Assembly (NCBI GenBank): GCA_040905665.1
Contig: JBBDRD010000028.1
Coordinates: forward strand, 44,100 to 108,099
DNA from: DASVCN01 sp040905665
Lineage (GTDB): Bacteria; Deinococcota; Deinococci; Deinococcales; Trueperaceae
Reading direction: 5' to 3'
Length of the DNA: 64,000 nucleotides
A model generated the notes under the pieces. That model searched no databases. It was not told the origin of the DNA and worked only from the letters and a program-made list of their open reading frames with translations. Numbering within the stretch: position 1 is the stretch's first letter; the number at the start of each line of letters is the position of its first letter. A program made the position numbers and the translations under genes. Positions 24,056 through 32,913 of the stretch are shown one piece after another.

Positions 24056-24985
24056 GTGCATCGCAGCGCCAGATTCATCGTCTGCCTCGCCCTGTTCGTG
24101 CTCCTTGCGGGCTGCGTTCCGAGGAGTGACATTCGCAGTGCTCAGCGCATCGGTGAGATCGTGCCGCCCGAGTTCCGGCTTGTGGACGGGCAAACGAGCG
24201 TGGAGCGATTCGACCCCCCTGGAGCGGGAGGCGTCGTGGCTCTCACGGTGGGAACCAGCGTCTTCAATCCGAATCCATTTCCGATCAAGGTGACGAGCAT
24301 CGATTATTCGGTGGCGTTGGAGGGGCGCCAGGTGACGAGCGGTTCTCTCGAGCTGGAAATGTTCATTGTCTCCGAGGGCACAGCGCCGCTACGTTTCGAC
24401 ATCGAGACCGCCCTGCAGAATCGGCCGGCTTTGCTGCGTGAGGTCGTTCGGGCTTTCACGGGCGAACCGTTGGGCTTCCGGATTGAAGGCAGAATGGTGT
24501 TCAACTCGCTGGCCTACGAGTTCCGCACCAACAAACGTGTGCTCGTCGAGGGTGAGACGGTGGCACGCGAATCGGTCGAAGCGCCAACGCTACGAATGGA
24601 CGAGGAGGAGAGCCAGGCGTACCTGCTGAGCCCCGATGTTCCGGTTGTCCGCCTGGTGCTACGGGTAGGCAATCCCGGCGACGTAGGTTACTTCCTCTAC
24701 GGCAAGGATTTGACGCTGACGTTGGGCGGACATTCGATTGCCACCGACGATCTGCGTCCGGTACCGCTCCCGGGCGGCGCCTCCTCGAGGGTGGACATAA
24801 TCTTCTACCCGCACAGGGCAGGACTTTCCCGGGAGGCTCGAGCGGCACTCGAAGCTGCGCTTAGCGGCATCCCGACATCGCTAGAACTCAGTGGCCGGCT
24901 TTCGATGGACGTACTCGGTGTAGACGCCTTCGCCGTTCCCGACGGCTGGCGAGTAACCGGTTTCGTTCACGCCGATCGCCGCTAA
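24056..24985 (+). CDS. LEA type 2 (WHy-domain) lipoprotein
   Basis: The product is 309 residues with a lipoprotein signal (hydrophobic core then LLAGC, Cys at residue 20), so it is lipid-anchored. The body contains two beta-sandwich repeats of the water-stress/hypersensitive-response type. The first is around 60-150 (VGTSVFNPNPFPIKVTSIDY is the diagnostic NPNPFPI region), the second around 190-290 (LRVGNPGDVGYFLYGKDL, then RVDIIFYP). Such domains occur in bacterial lipoproteins of uncertain role, sometimes tied to desiccation or export. The sense of the gene matches recG, but it has its own promoter. Confidence 0.8.
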   Translation: MHRSARFIVCLALFVLLAGCVPRSDIRSAQRIGEIVPPEFRLVDGQTSVERFDPPGAGGVVALTVGTSVFNPNPFPIKVTSIDYSVALEGRQVTSGSLELEMFIVSEGTAPLRFDIETALQNRPALLREVVRAFTGEPLGFRIEGRMVFNSLAYEFRTNKRVLVEGETVARESVEAPTLRMDEEESQAYLLSPDVPVVRLVLRVGNPGDVGYFLYGKDLTLTLGGHSIATDDLRPVPLPGGASSRVDIIFYPHRAGLSREARAALEAALSGIPTSLELSGRLSMDVLGVDAFAVPDGWRVTGFVHADRR

Positions 24986-25047
24986 CGAGTCGAGCAACCC
25001 AAGATAGTGAGTAGACAGCACCATCTCCCGCAGGAGCGCTTAGCTTT

Positions 25048-25075
25048 TTGAGCTGCCGCAGCAGAGGAATATTAC
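25048..25075 (+). promoter_or_regulatory. Promoter of serA
   Basis: -35 TTGAGC (25048-25053) and -10 TATTAC (25070-25075) are 16 nt apart. The predicted start near 25082 lies after the GTG at 25080, which supports the ATG at 25098 as the true serA start. Confidence 0.5.
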
Positions 25076-25097
25076 TAGCGTGATATCGTCCGCTGGT

Positions 25098-26669
25098 ATG
25101 TTAAGAATCCTGGTCACCGATACAATCCAACTGGGCGACGCAAGCTACGCCGACATCGAAGTCGATTACCGTGAAGGGATCGGCCGTGCCGAGTTACTGG
25201 AGATAGTCGACCAGTACGACGGCCTCATTACCCGCTCGCGAACTCAGGTGGACGAGGAGCTGGTGAGGCGCGCCGGCAAGCTGCGAGTGGTGGGCCGCGG
25301 CGGTGTGGGCGTCGACAATATCGATCTCGATGCCGCGAGTCGCCGCGGGATAATCGTGCTCAACGCCCCCGAGGCCAATAACGTATCGGCTGCGGAGCTC
25401 GCCATTGCTTTGATGCTATCCGCCGCTCGTGGGGTCAGTCGTTCCGACCGGCTCATCCGCGCCGGCACCTGGGATCGAAAGTTCCTCGGCCGTGAGGTTA
25501 AGGATTCCCGACTGGGCATCGTGGGTCTGGGCCGAATCGGTTCTCTGGTAAGCAAGCGCTCCCAGGGGCTGGGAATGAGCGTCGCGGCCTACGACCCCTA
25601 CGTTTCACGGCGGACCGCCGAGGAGCTCAAGGTCGAGCTGTTCGACGACCTGGGTGAGATGTTAGAGCGTTCCGACTTTCTCACCGTACACACGCCGCTT
25701 AACGAGGAGACCGACGGGATGATAGGTCCCGACGAGATCGCCCGGCTTCCCCAAGGGGCGATCGTAGTAAACGCTGCCCGCGGGGGGATCATCGATGAGG
25801 ACGCCTTGGCGGAGGCTCTCCAGGACGGCAAGCTGTTCGCGGCCGGTCTGGACGTATACGTACTCGAACCTCCGCGAAAAGATCATCCACTCCTTGAGCG
25901 CGACAATGTAGTTCTCACGGCTCACTTGGGGGCGAACACCTCCGAAGCGCAGGCCCGGGTGGGGGTCGAGATCCTCGAACGCACGGTGCTGGCGTTGCGT
26001 GGTGACTACTCGCGGGGCGTGGTGAACGCGCCGGCCCTGGCACCCGACGTCATGACGGCGCTGGGCCGATACCTGGAGCTGGGGGAGGCGCTGGGGCGGA
26101 TGGTGTCCCAGCTAATTCACGGCCGAGTGCGTAGCCTGGAGATAGAGTTTTCCGGGACGTTTCCTCGTGACCCCGATCCGATCGCGGTCGCCGTGACGAA
26201 GGGTTTCCTCGAGCCGATCCTCGACGATCCACCCAACTACGTCAACGCGCCGTCGATCGCCAAGGAGCGTGACATTCGCGTTTCCCGGGTGACCGCTTCC
26301 CGTGAGCGCGGCTACACAAGCCACGTGATGGTGACCGCAGTCAGTGACGATGGCCGTACCTCGGTCGGGGGCAGCGTGTTGGGCGACCGGCCACGGATCG
26401 TGAGCATCGAGGGCTATCCGATCGAGATTCGTCCCGAGGGCACCATGCTCATCTGCACCAACTACGACCGGCCGGGGGCGGTCGGCCGTGTGGGTACGGT
26501 GCTGGGCGAAGCTGGTGTGAATATCTCGGGTATGCAGCTTTCGCGCGTCAACGGTGAAGGGGTGGCGATGTTCGCCCTTACCCTTGACGACGTCCCCGCC
26601 GAGAATGTGCTGGAGGTGCTCAGGGACATGAATGACGTTATCCGTAGTTTGCGAATGGTGCGGTTGTGA
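25098..26669 (+). CDS. serA: D-3-phosphoglycerate dehydrogenase SerA
   Basis: SerA oxidises 3-phosphoglycerate with NAD+ in the first step of serine synthesis. From ATG 25098 the product is 523 residues, the long bacterial form: substrate domain, Rossmann domain (GLGRIGS at about 145-151), active-site segments RGGVGVDNID, NAARGGIID and the HLGANTSEAQ His, then the intervening (ASB) domain and a C-terminal ACT domain (NYDRPGAVGRVGTVLGE) that may bind serine for feedback control. The start follows from the promoter position and the MLRILVTD N-terminus. It overlaps the next gene in a GTGA motif, forming a serine operon. Confidence 0.94.
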   Translation: MLRILVTDTIQLGDASYADIEVDYREGIGRAELLEIVDQYDGLITRSRTQVDEELVRRAGKLRVVGRGGVGVDNIDLDAASRRGIIVLNAPEANNVSAAELAIALMLSAARGVSRSDRLIRAGTWDRKFLGREVKDSRLGIVGLGRIGSLVSKRSQGLGMSVAAYDPYVSRRTAEELKVELFDDLGEMLERSDFLTVHTPLNEETDGMIGPDEIARLPQGAIVVNAARGGIIDEDALAEALQDGKLFAAGLDVYVLEPPRKDHPLLERDNVVLTAHLGANTSEAQARVGVEILERTVLALRGDYSRGVVNAPALAPDVMTALGRYLELGEALGRMVSQLIHGRVRSLEIEFSGTFPRDPDPIAVAVTKGFLEPILDDPPNYVNAPSIAKERDIRVSRVTASRERGYTSHVMVTAVSDDGRTSVGGSVLGDRPRIVSIEGYPIEIRPEGTMLICTNYDRPGAVGRVGTVLGEAGVNISGMQLSRVNGEGVAMFALTLDDVPAENVLEVLRDMNDVIRSLRMVRL

Positions 26670-27808
26670 ACAAGGTGCGTTTGCTCGCTCCTGGGCCGGT
26701 TGCGGTTCCGCCCCAGGTCCTCGAGGCGATGGCGCGCCCGGTCTTCATGCACCGCGGCGCGCAGTTCCGGTCGCTCCTGCTCAGGGTGCGCGAGCGTTTG
26801 GGTGAACTGGCCTGCGTGCCGGGCAACGAGGTCCTGATCGTCACCGGCTCGGGGACCGCTGCCTTCGAGGCGGTGCTGCTGGCGTCGGTTCCGGCCGGTT
26901 CGAAGATCGTGGCAGTACACGCCGGCAAGTTCGGGGAGCGCTGGGCACAGATGGCCACTACCTTCGGCTACTCGGTCGTCCCGGTCGCTTTCCCCTGGGG
27001 CAGGGCCGCAGACCCGGAAGTGCTGGGCCGGGTGCTGCGTGAGAACCCAGATGCTGTGGCGGTGACTACCACCCACTCGGAGACCTCTACCGGAGTGCTG
27101 CACGACGTGGAGGCGATGGCGCGAGTTGTCCGGCAACAGGCCCCCGAGACGCTGATGATCGTCGACGCCGTCACGTCATTGGGCGCCGGCGAGCTTCGCC
27201 CGATCGACTGGGGTTTGGACGCCGTCGTTTCCGGTTCCCAGAAGGGGCTCATGACGCCTCCGGGGCTGGGCGTAGCCTGGCTCTCGGAGCGCGCCTGGCT
27301 GCGGGGTGAGCAGGGGCTGCAGCCCAGCTACTATCTCGACCTCCACCGCGAGCGCAAGAGCCAAGCCAAGGGTGAGACCGCCTACACGCCGGCACTCAAC
27401 CTCCTGGCTGGTCTCGACGTGGCGCTCGGGATGCTGCTCGACGAGGGGTTGGAGAGGGTGTGGAGCAGGCGAGCGATATTGAATGAGGCCCTTTTGGCGG
27501 GCGGCGAGGGAGTCGGCCTGGCGCGCTACGCGCAGAGGGTGAGTCCGGCGGTGGCGGCGCTGGCGGTGCCGGCGGGAATAGCCGCTCCCGACGTCGTTAG
27601 CGCCCTGGCCCGGCGGGGGATCGTCATTTCAGGGGGACAGGACGAGGCTAAACCGGTACTCATCCGCCCCTCTGTCCTTGGCTGGGCCGATGCCTACGAC
27701 GCCATAACTATCGTGGCGGGGTTGGAGGAGGTACTGCGCGAGTTGGGTCGCGAGGTTCCCTTTGGATCAGGGGTAGCCGCGACCATGAAGACACTCGAAG
27801 CATCCTGA
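26666..27808 (+). CDS. Class V aminotransferase (phosphoserine or serine-pyruvate/alanine-glyoxylate type)
   Basis: The product is 380 residues. The GTG overlaps the serA stop (GTGA), so translation is coupled. This is an alanine-glyoxylate/serine-pyruvate type fold-I PLP enzyme: LAPGPVAVPPQVLEAM start, FMHRGAQFRSLL substrate segment, TGSGTAAFEAVL PLP-phosphate loop, DAVTSLGAGE with the PLP-ring Asp, and the Schiff-base lysine K193 in GSQKGLMTPPG. Placement after serA suggests it converts 3-phosphohydroxypyruvate to phosphoserine in place of classical SerC. Some archaea and other bacteria use an AGAT-like enzyme for this. A glyoxylate or serine role remains possible. Confidence 0.85.
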   Translation: MNKVRLLAPGPVAVPPQVLEAMARPVFMHRGAQFRSLLLRVRERLGELACVPGNEVLIVTGSGTAAFEAVLLASVPAGSKIVAVHAGKFGERWAQMATTFGYSVVPVAFPWGRAADPEVLGRVLRENPDAVAVTTTHSETSTGVLHDVEAMARVVRQQAPETLMIVDAVTSLGAGELRPIDWGLDAVVSGSQKGLMTPPGLGVAWLSERAWLRGEQGLQPSYYLDLHRERKSQAKGETAYTPALNLLAGLDVALGMLLDEGLERVWSRRAILNEALLAGGEGVGLARYAQRVSPAVAALAVPAGIAAPDVVSALARRGIVISGGQDEAKPVLIRPSVLGWADAYDAITIVAGLEEVLRELGREVPFGSGVAATMKTLEAS

Positions 27809-27835
27809 GTAGTAGCGCTGGGGCGTCGTAGACAC

Positions 27836-29503
27836 TCACCGGCTGGCGCTCAAGTCGGCCACTTCGATTCCACCCTCCGCCAGCCGGTAGAGACAGGTCG
27901 CCGCCATGGCCAGTGCGGGCCGGTGGGTTACCGCCAGGACGAGCCGATTAGCTGCCTGCTGCCGCAACAGCGAAACGAGATCATTCTCCGCAGCCTCATC
28001 GAGGTTCGATGTCGGTTCGTCGAGCAGGAGCAGGGAGGGTTCGGTAAGCAGGGCACGCGCGATGGCTACTCGTTGACGCTGCCCCCCGGAAAGTCCCGCT
28101 CCATCTTCCTTGAGCAGATGGTCGAGGCCGGTTGGCGTGGCGCGGAGGGCGTCTCCCAACAGGACCTCGTCCAGTACCTGCCACAGCTTCCCGTCGGCTA
28201 CCGGCCTGCCAAGGGTGAGGTTGTCTCTTACCGATCCTCGCATCAGCTCGTGCCCTTGTGGCACGTACGCTACCGCCCGCCGGAACGCCGGCTCGGGCCA
28301 AGCTTCCAGGGGAACGCCGTGCAGCAGCACCTGCCCCTTCGTCGGCTGCAGGAAACGCAGGAGCAGCCGCAGCAGGGTGGTCTTGCCGCTACCGCTCTCA
28401 CCGATCAGCACCGTGAGGCCGGGACCCGGGAGCCGAAGTGACATGTCGCGGAGAATGGTTCCGTTCTCGTAACCCAGGTCTACTCCCCTCAGCTCCAACC
28501 AAGGAGTCGCCCGGCGCTCCGGCTCGGGGACCTGTTCGACCTCTCGGGGTTCAGGAGCTTCGGCAAGCCGTCTCAAGCGGAGGCTGGCGGCACGTGCCTG
28601 CTGAGCCATAGCTACCCCTTTGGGCAGCAACTGCGCAGGCGCCGACAGCAGTGCAACAAGGGTGATGAAAGTGACCAGTTGGCCTACTGTCATTCCACCG
28701 GTCGATGCCAAGGAGGCAAGCATGGCAACCAACGCGCCGACCGCAGCGAACGCCAATACCTGGGTGATGGGGATCTGGGCGCCGGCGATGAACGCCCGGC
28801 TGGACATGGCCGCAGCCGTCTTGCGGTTGGCCGCCGCGAAACGACCCACTGCAAATTCGGAGGCGCCGAACGCTCGCAGAACCTCGTGGTGCCGCAAACC
28901 CTCCTGAAGGTGCCCCCCCACCTCCTCGGTACCCTCCTGCGAACGCTCCGCCATGCGCTCGAGCCGCCCGCCCACCAACTTGAGTACCAACACGAGTGGC
29001 AGGAAGAGCACGATGAGGAGTATCGTCGCCTGCCAGTTACTGATCGCCAGTACCGCCAAGACCCCCAGGATGGTGGCGCTTTCGGCGACCAGGGTGCCCA
29101 GTCCGAACTGGTAGTAGGTCTCCACCTCTCTCAGATCGTGGAGGACCCGAGCGGCGAGGCCTCCGCTGCTACCGGGAAGTGTCCCCGGTGAGCGGGCAAG
29201 AAGGCGGCGGTAGAGAATCTCGCGCCAGCGCTCCGCTACCCGGGCGGCGGCCCTTCCCAAGAGCGCGTCCTGAGCCCAAAGCGCAACGCTTCCGGCGATG
29301 ACCAGCAGCGCCGCAAGCGAAAGCAGCGGAACCAGGGAAGCGAGTTCGTTGCGAGCGACCACCTGGTCGATCAACGGTGTGACGAAAACCGGTATGACCG
29401 CTACTCGCATGACGGCATTGATCACCGAAGCCGCCAAGCCCGCGATCGCCGTGGACGAGCGCGGCAGCAGCAACGGCGGCAGCGCCTGCTGCTGCTCAGT
29501 CAC
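27836..29503 (-). CDS. ABC exporter, fused membrane and ATPase domains (MsbA-like)
   Basis: The product is 555 residues: about six transmembrane segments in the first 300 residues, then an ATPase domain with Walker A GESGSGKTT, Q-loop YVPQGHEL, signature LSGGQRQRVAIARA, Walker B LLLLDEPTSNLD and a switch His (VTHRP). It is a half-transporter that should dimerise. It overlaps the lpxB-like stop by 8 nt and ends the lpx-type operon, which suggests a lipid A-like precursor as substrate, in the way MsbA flips lipid A. Sequence alone would equally allow a drug or peptide exporter of the MDR type. Convergent with the aminotransferase. Confidence 0.85.
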   Translation of the reverse strand: MTEQQQALPPLLLPRSSTAIAGLAASVINAVMRVAVIPVFVTPLIDQVVARNELASLVPLLSLAALLVIAGSVALWAQDALLGRAAARVAERWREILYRRLLARSPGTLPGSSGGLAARVLHDLREVETYYQFGLGTLVAESATILGVLAVLAISNWQATILLIVLFLPLVLVLKLVGGRLERMAERSQEGTEEVGGHLQEGLRHHEVLRAFGASEFAVGRFAAANRKTAAAMSSRAFIAGAQIPITQVLAFAAVGALVAMLASLASTGGMTVGQLVTFITLVALLSAPAQLLPKGVAMAQQARAASLRLRRLAEAPEPREVEQVPEPERRATPWLELRGVDLGYENGTILRDMSLRLPGPGLTVLIGESGSGKTTLLRLLLRFLQPTKGQVLLHGVPLEAWPEPAFRRAVAYVPQGHELMRGSVRDNLTLGRPVADGKLWQVLDEVLLGDALRATPTGLDHLLKEDGAGLSGGQRQRVAIARALLTEPSLLLLDEPTSNLDEAAENDLVSLLRQQAANRLVLAVTHRPALAMAATCLYRLAEGGIEVADLSASR

Positions 29504-30710
29504 CGGTCGAGCCGGCTCCCACTCGCAGTATCCGGTCCACTATCCCGCCGGCGGCGCCCGGCCCCGGCATGGTGGCGAGCAACCTTTCGCGGCGGCGGCT
29601 GAGATCGGCTTGGTCGCCGAGCATTTCACCGGCACGGTCGGCGATGCCGACAGGGGAGATGGTCCCCCGCACCTCGACCATCAGCTCCTCACCGCTCAGC
29701 TGATTGGGCAGGGAGACGGGATAGTTCAGCCTCTCGACGAATAGCCGTACGGCGCGACGCTTGAGCGGTACCCCGACCAGCGGAAGCAAGGATAACCAGT
29801 GCCCCGGTCCCTCGAGCGGAATGACCTCGGGCCGGTTGAGGGGGAGAATCACCAGCGAGGGTACTCCGGCGATTCCCAGTTCGAGGGTATTGGTCCCGGG
29901 AATGGTTACGGCCAGGTCGGCGCTCGCCATTTGCCGGTAGCGATCTTCTTCGTGTACCAGCTCGATTCGAGCGCCCCTCGGCCCAATTACGATGTCGCCG
30001 TCGCGCCTTCCGGCCACACCGCCAAGAGTCGCCCGTTCGACGCCTTGTACGCCCGCCCTTAACGTCTCTTCGCGCAACATCCGCGAAACGGGCCAGATGA
30101 AGCGCGCAGCCGGGAAGTTGGTATGTAGCTCGTCGGCGACGGCGATCATGAACGGAATCAGGTGTACCGCGAAACCATCGCGGCTGCCGGGGATGAGGAG
30201 CACATGCGGCGCTCCCCGCTCGTCGAGCGGCCTGCTAGCCGAGACCGCGTCGGCTACCAAGTTTCCCACCACTTCGAGCCGGGCACGTGGCGCCCCCAAC
30301 AGTCGCGCCTTGCGGTAGGCGCGATCGTCGTGGACGAACAGGGCCTCGAGCTTCCTGTGCCAGTAGGGAACGAAGGAGTAGCGGTAGGCTCGGCTTCGCA
30401 AGCGATCGGCCAGCCGCACAGCCATGCCAACGCTGCCCCCCAAACTCACCACCGCTTCGACTTCGTCGCCGAACTCCTGGGGAACACGTCCGCCGGCGGC
30501 CAGCCGCAGGTAGTGTGCGGGCGTGGTGACGGCGTCGGGTGAGAAACCGCGTGCCGCTTCGCTCTCAGCCCCGCCGGCGAACTGGCAGGGGATGAGGCTT
30601 ATGACGACTCGCCTGTCGGGCACACGTGCCCGCAGCTCGGCCAGTACCGGACGAACCCAGGTGTGAAGCTCGCCCGGGCCGTTGCTCACCAGGACCAACG
30701 TTCCCGACAT
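29496..30710 (-). CDS. LpxB-related glycosyltransferase
   Basis: The product is 404 residues. It belongs to the group annotated as lipid-A-disaccharide synthase-related proteins: the N-terminus reads LVLVSNGPGELHTWVRPV where canonical LpxB has an AGEASGD motif. A GT-B fold is expected, with the second half showing IPGSRDGFAVHLIPFM and TIPGTNTLELGIAGVPSLV (the nucleotide-sugar site, as in LpxB/MurG-like enzymes). It lies 3 nt after lpxA and overlaps the ABC exporter gene. Likely job: joining two acylated glucosamine units, or a related glycosyl transfer to the LpxA/C/D product. True LpxB activity is not certain. Confidence 0.75.
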   Translation of the reverse strand: MSGTLVLVSNGPGELHTWVRPVLAELRARVPDRRVVISLIPCQFAGGAESEAARGFSPDAVTTPAHYLRLAAGGRVPQEFGDEVEAVVSLGGSVGMAVRLADRLRSRAYRYSFVPYWHRKLEALFVHDDRAYRKARLLGAPRARLEVVGNLVADAVSASRPLDERGAPHVLLIPGSRDGFAVHLIPFMIAVADELHTNFPAARFIWPVSRMLREETLRAGVQGVERATLGGVAGRRDGDIVIGPRGARIELVHEEDRYRQMASADLAVTIPGTNTLELGIAGVPSLVILPLNRPEVIPLEGPGHWLSLLPLVGVPLKRRAVRLFVERLNYPVSLPNQLSGEELMVEVRGTISPVGIADRAGEMLGDQADLSRRRERLLATMPGPGAAGGIVDRILRVGAGSTGD

Positions 30711-30713
30711 CGT

Positions 30714-31493
30714 TCAGTCGCTTCCCTGGAATCGCGCCACGCCACGCTTGCTGTTGGCTATGAAGTGGGCGATGGAGCGCACATCATCGCTCGAGACCGC
30801 CAGGGCGTCGAACGTCTCTCGGTCGGCACGGCGAAGAGCCAGGACGGCGAGTTCGAGAACCCGGTAGCGTTCACCTTCGATACCGTTGCGCTGCAGACCC
30901 ACCCTGTTCAGCCGGAAGTGCCTTGCCGGATTTCCTCTCGCCATCAGGAACGGCATGATGTCCATATTTCCGGCGGAGCCGGCGCCAAACATCGCGTACG
31001 AGCCAATCCGGCAGTACTGGTGGATGATGGCGTTGGAACCGAACACCACCCGCTCCCCTACCTCGCTGTGGCCACCCAGCTGCACCGCGGTAGTGAGAAC
31101 GCAGTGGGCGCCCACCTGGACGTTGTGGGAAACATGTGCGTAGGTCATGACCAAGCTGTGGTCGCCAACGCGTGTCGCCTCTCCCTCACCGGTTGCTCGG
31201 TGAACGGTGGCGAACTCGCGCAATGTGACGTGATCGCCCAGAATCGCCAGAGACGGCTCCCCCTTGAAGGCGGAGTCCATCGGGTCGCCGGCCACGACCG
31301 CATAAGGACCAAGGCGACAGCCTTCGCCCACGCGGCTGCCGGAGTGCAGCACAGTGCCGGGCAGGATCCTCGTCCCCGAGCCCACGGTGACGTCGGCCTC
31401 GATCACAGCGAAGGGGCCTATCTCCACGTCCTCTGCAAGCCGTGCCGCCGGGCTCACGACGGCGCTGGGGTCGACCGAACTGCTCAACGTCAT
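30714..31493 (-). CDS. lpxA: UDP-N-acetylglucosamine O-acyltransferase LpxA
   Basis: LpxA puts a 3-hydroxyacyl chain from acyl-ACP onto the 3-position of UDP-GlcNAc, the first lipid A step. The 259-residue product has normal length. Left-handed beta-helix hexapeptide repeats fill the first 190 residues. The catalytic His lies in the TYAHVSHNVQVG segment, and the LpxA-specific NxxGLxRxG pattern appears as NRVGLQRNGIEGE near 200, before a helical C-terminal domain. ATG overlaps the fabZ stop (ATGA). The enzyme could use UDP-GlcNAc or a 3-amino analogue; see the adjacent Gfo/Idh gene. Confidence 0.92.
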   Translation of the reverse strand: MTLSSSVDPSAVVSPAARLAEDVEIGPFAVIEADVTVGSGTRILPGTVLHSGSRVGEGCRLGPYAVVAGDPMDSAFKGEPSLAILGDHVTLREFATVHRATGEGEATRVGDHSLVMTYAHVSHNVQVGAHCVLTTAVQLGGHSEVGERVVFGSNAIIHQYCRIGSYAMFGAGSAGNMDIMPFLMARGNPARHFRLNRVGLQRNGIEGERYRVLELAVLALRRADRETFDALAVSSDDVRSIAHFIANSKRGVARFQGSD

Positions 31494-31909
31494 TTCGCAA
31501 ACACGAACGACAGCGTGGCCTCGGCGGCCACCTCATCCCCCACCAGCGCTCGGGCGCTAACCCGGCATAGGCCACGGCGGAAGAGGAGGATCTCTCCCGT
31601 CAATCGCAAGCGGTCGCCGGGTACCACCTTGCGGCGAAACTTGGCGGAGTCGACCGCCGCGAGGTAACCGACCTGGCCATCCTGCTTGTCTTCACGCACC
31701 GCCAGCCCCACCGCCGCGGCCTGGGCCAGCGCCTCAACGATCATTACCCCCGGCATCACCGGCTCGCTTGGGAAGTGACCCTGGAAGAACGGCTCGTTGT
31801 AGGAGACGTTCTTGACGCATTCGAAGGTGTCTCCCTCCTGTGATACGAAGGCATCGACCATGAGGAAGGGGTAACGGTGGGGGAGTATCGCGCGGATATC
31901 GACTGACAT
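31490..31909 (-). CDS. fabZ: 3-hydroxyacyl-ACP dehydratase FabZ
   Basis: FabZ dehydrates 3-hydroxyacyl-ACP in fatty acid elongation and so competes with LpxA/LpxD for the same substrate, which explains the common fabZ-lpxA pairing. The 139-residue hot-dog protein has LPHRYPFLMVD at the start, the active-site His in QGHFPSEPVMPGV (about residues 43-55) and the catalytic Glu in EALAQ (about 60). ATG lies 6 nt after a TAGACT -10 box, so a leaderless promoter drives fabZ, lpxA, the lpxB-like gene and the ABC exporter even when the upstream lpxD-lpxC message is absent. Confidence 0.95.
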   Translation of the reverse strand: MSVDIRAILPHRYPFLMVDAFVSQEGDTFECVKNVSYNEPFFQGHFPSEPVMPGVMIVEALAQAAAVGLAVREDKQDGQVGYLAAVDSAKFRRKVVPGDRLRLTGEILLFRRGLCRVSARALVGDEVAAEATLSFVFAK

Positions 31910-31915
31910 GATCGA

Positions 31916-31921
31916 AGTCTA
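31916..31921 (-). promoter_or_regulatory. Internal -10 box before fabZ
   Basis: TAGACT on the minus strand ends 6 nt before the fabZ ATG, inside the 23-nt gap after the Gfo/Idh gene. There is no ribosome binding site. Confidence 0.6.
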
Positions 31922-31932
31922 AGGTATGGCGC

Positions 31933-32913
31933 TCAGGCCAGCGCCGGTCGGCGAAGTTCCATCGCCGCCAGGAGTCTAGTTGCGAGCTCGAGGGAGCGAA
32001 CGTCGTCCTCGAGTGTGCCGATAGGTTGGGCCGATCGGCCGATGCGGGCCAGGAAGTGCTCGAGCTCCATACGGAGCGGATTGTCCTCCTGCACCGTACG
32101 GCGGTCCACCTGGGTGGCCTGGCCGTTGGCGGACTGCATCCGGTAGACGGTCACTTCGGTCTGCGGCTCGCGGGCGAAGTCGAGCCTCACGGTCTGCTGC
32201 GGCTCGCTGATAACTAGGCTGCGTTCCTGGTCGGGAGCCACCCGGCTCGCCAGGAGCCTGGCGATACAGCCCGATTCGAATATGATCTGAGCGGCTGCCA
32301 CATCCTCGAATGGGCTGCCGTTGAGCATGTGACCGGCCACCGAAACGCTCTGTACCGGGCCCTTCACGATCCTCAGGATGATGTCGATGTCGTGGATCAT
32401 CAGGTCGAGTATTACCCCCACATCCTTGATGCGGGCCGAGGGCGTGAGGCGCCGAGCCTCGATCAGATAAGGGTTGCGAACCTCGGTGGAGAGTTCGTGT
32501 ACCGCTCGGTAGAAGCGGGTGATGTGACCCACCTGAAGAATCAGTCCACTCCGTTTGCTCAGCTCCATGAGGCTCTGCGCCTGCTTCACGTCGGTAGCGA
32601 CAGGTTTCTCGACCAGGACATGCACGCCCGCCTCTAGCAGGCAGCGCGATAGTCCGTAGTGCATGGCCGTGGGTGCAGCCACCGAGGCCGCGTCTATCTC
32701 GATATGGGAGAGCATCGAGTCGACGTCGGGAAATGCCAGGCAACCGAAGGTGGCGGCCGCTTCGCCGCGGTTAACCGGATCCGGGTCTACCAGCGCGACC
32801 AACTCCGCTTGCGGCAGCGAGGCGTAAACCGCGGCGTGGTACTTGCCCATCACGCCGGCGCCCACTACCGCGACCCTCAGCTTTCGCTCGAAACGGGTAG
32901 CGACCGGTTTCAC
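31933..32913 (-). CDS. Gfo/Idh/MocA family sugar oxidoreductase
   Basis: The product is 326 residues. GTG at 32913 overlaps the lpxC stop (GTGA) and puts the NAD(P) loop VVGAGVMGKYH at residues about 14-24; upstream in-frame starts lie in lpxC. Further features are VEKPVAT (the catalytic EKP Lys motif) near 98 and the HDIDIILRIV segment with the conserved His/Asp of the C-terminal domain. Wedged between lpxC and fabZ-lpxA, it may oxidise UDP-GlcNAc at C3 as GnnA does for amide-linked lipid A. GnnA's partner aminotransferase GnnB is not in the window, so this is a context inference only. Confidence 0.85.
   Translation of the reverse strand: MKPVATRFERKLRVAVVGAGVMGKYHAAVYASLPQAELVALVDPDPVNRGEAAATFGCLAFPDVDSMLSHIEIDAASVAAPTAMHYGLSRCLLEAGVHVLVEKPVATDVKQAQSLMELSKRSGLILQVGHITRFYRAVHELSTEVRNPYLIEARRLTPSARIKDVGVILDLMIHDIDIILRIVKGPVQSVSVAGHMLNGSPFEDVAAAQIIFESGCIARLLASRVAPDQERSLVISEPQQTVRLDFAREPQTEVTVYRMQSANGQATQVDRRTVQEDNPLRMELEHFLARIGRSAQPIGTLEDDVRSLELATRLLAAMELRRPALA

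Noticed and set aside
30663..31667. A 334-codon + strand frame across lpxA and the end of fabZ
   Set aside because: Antisense to the LpxA hexapeptide repeats, which give artificial open frames. No family resemblance.
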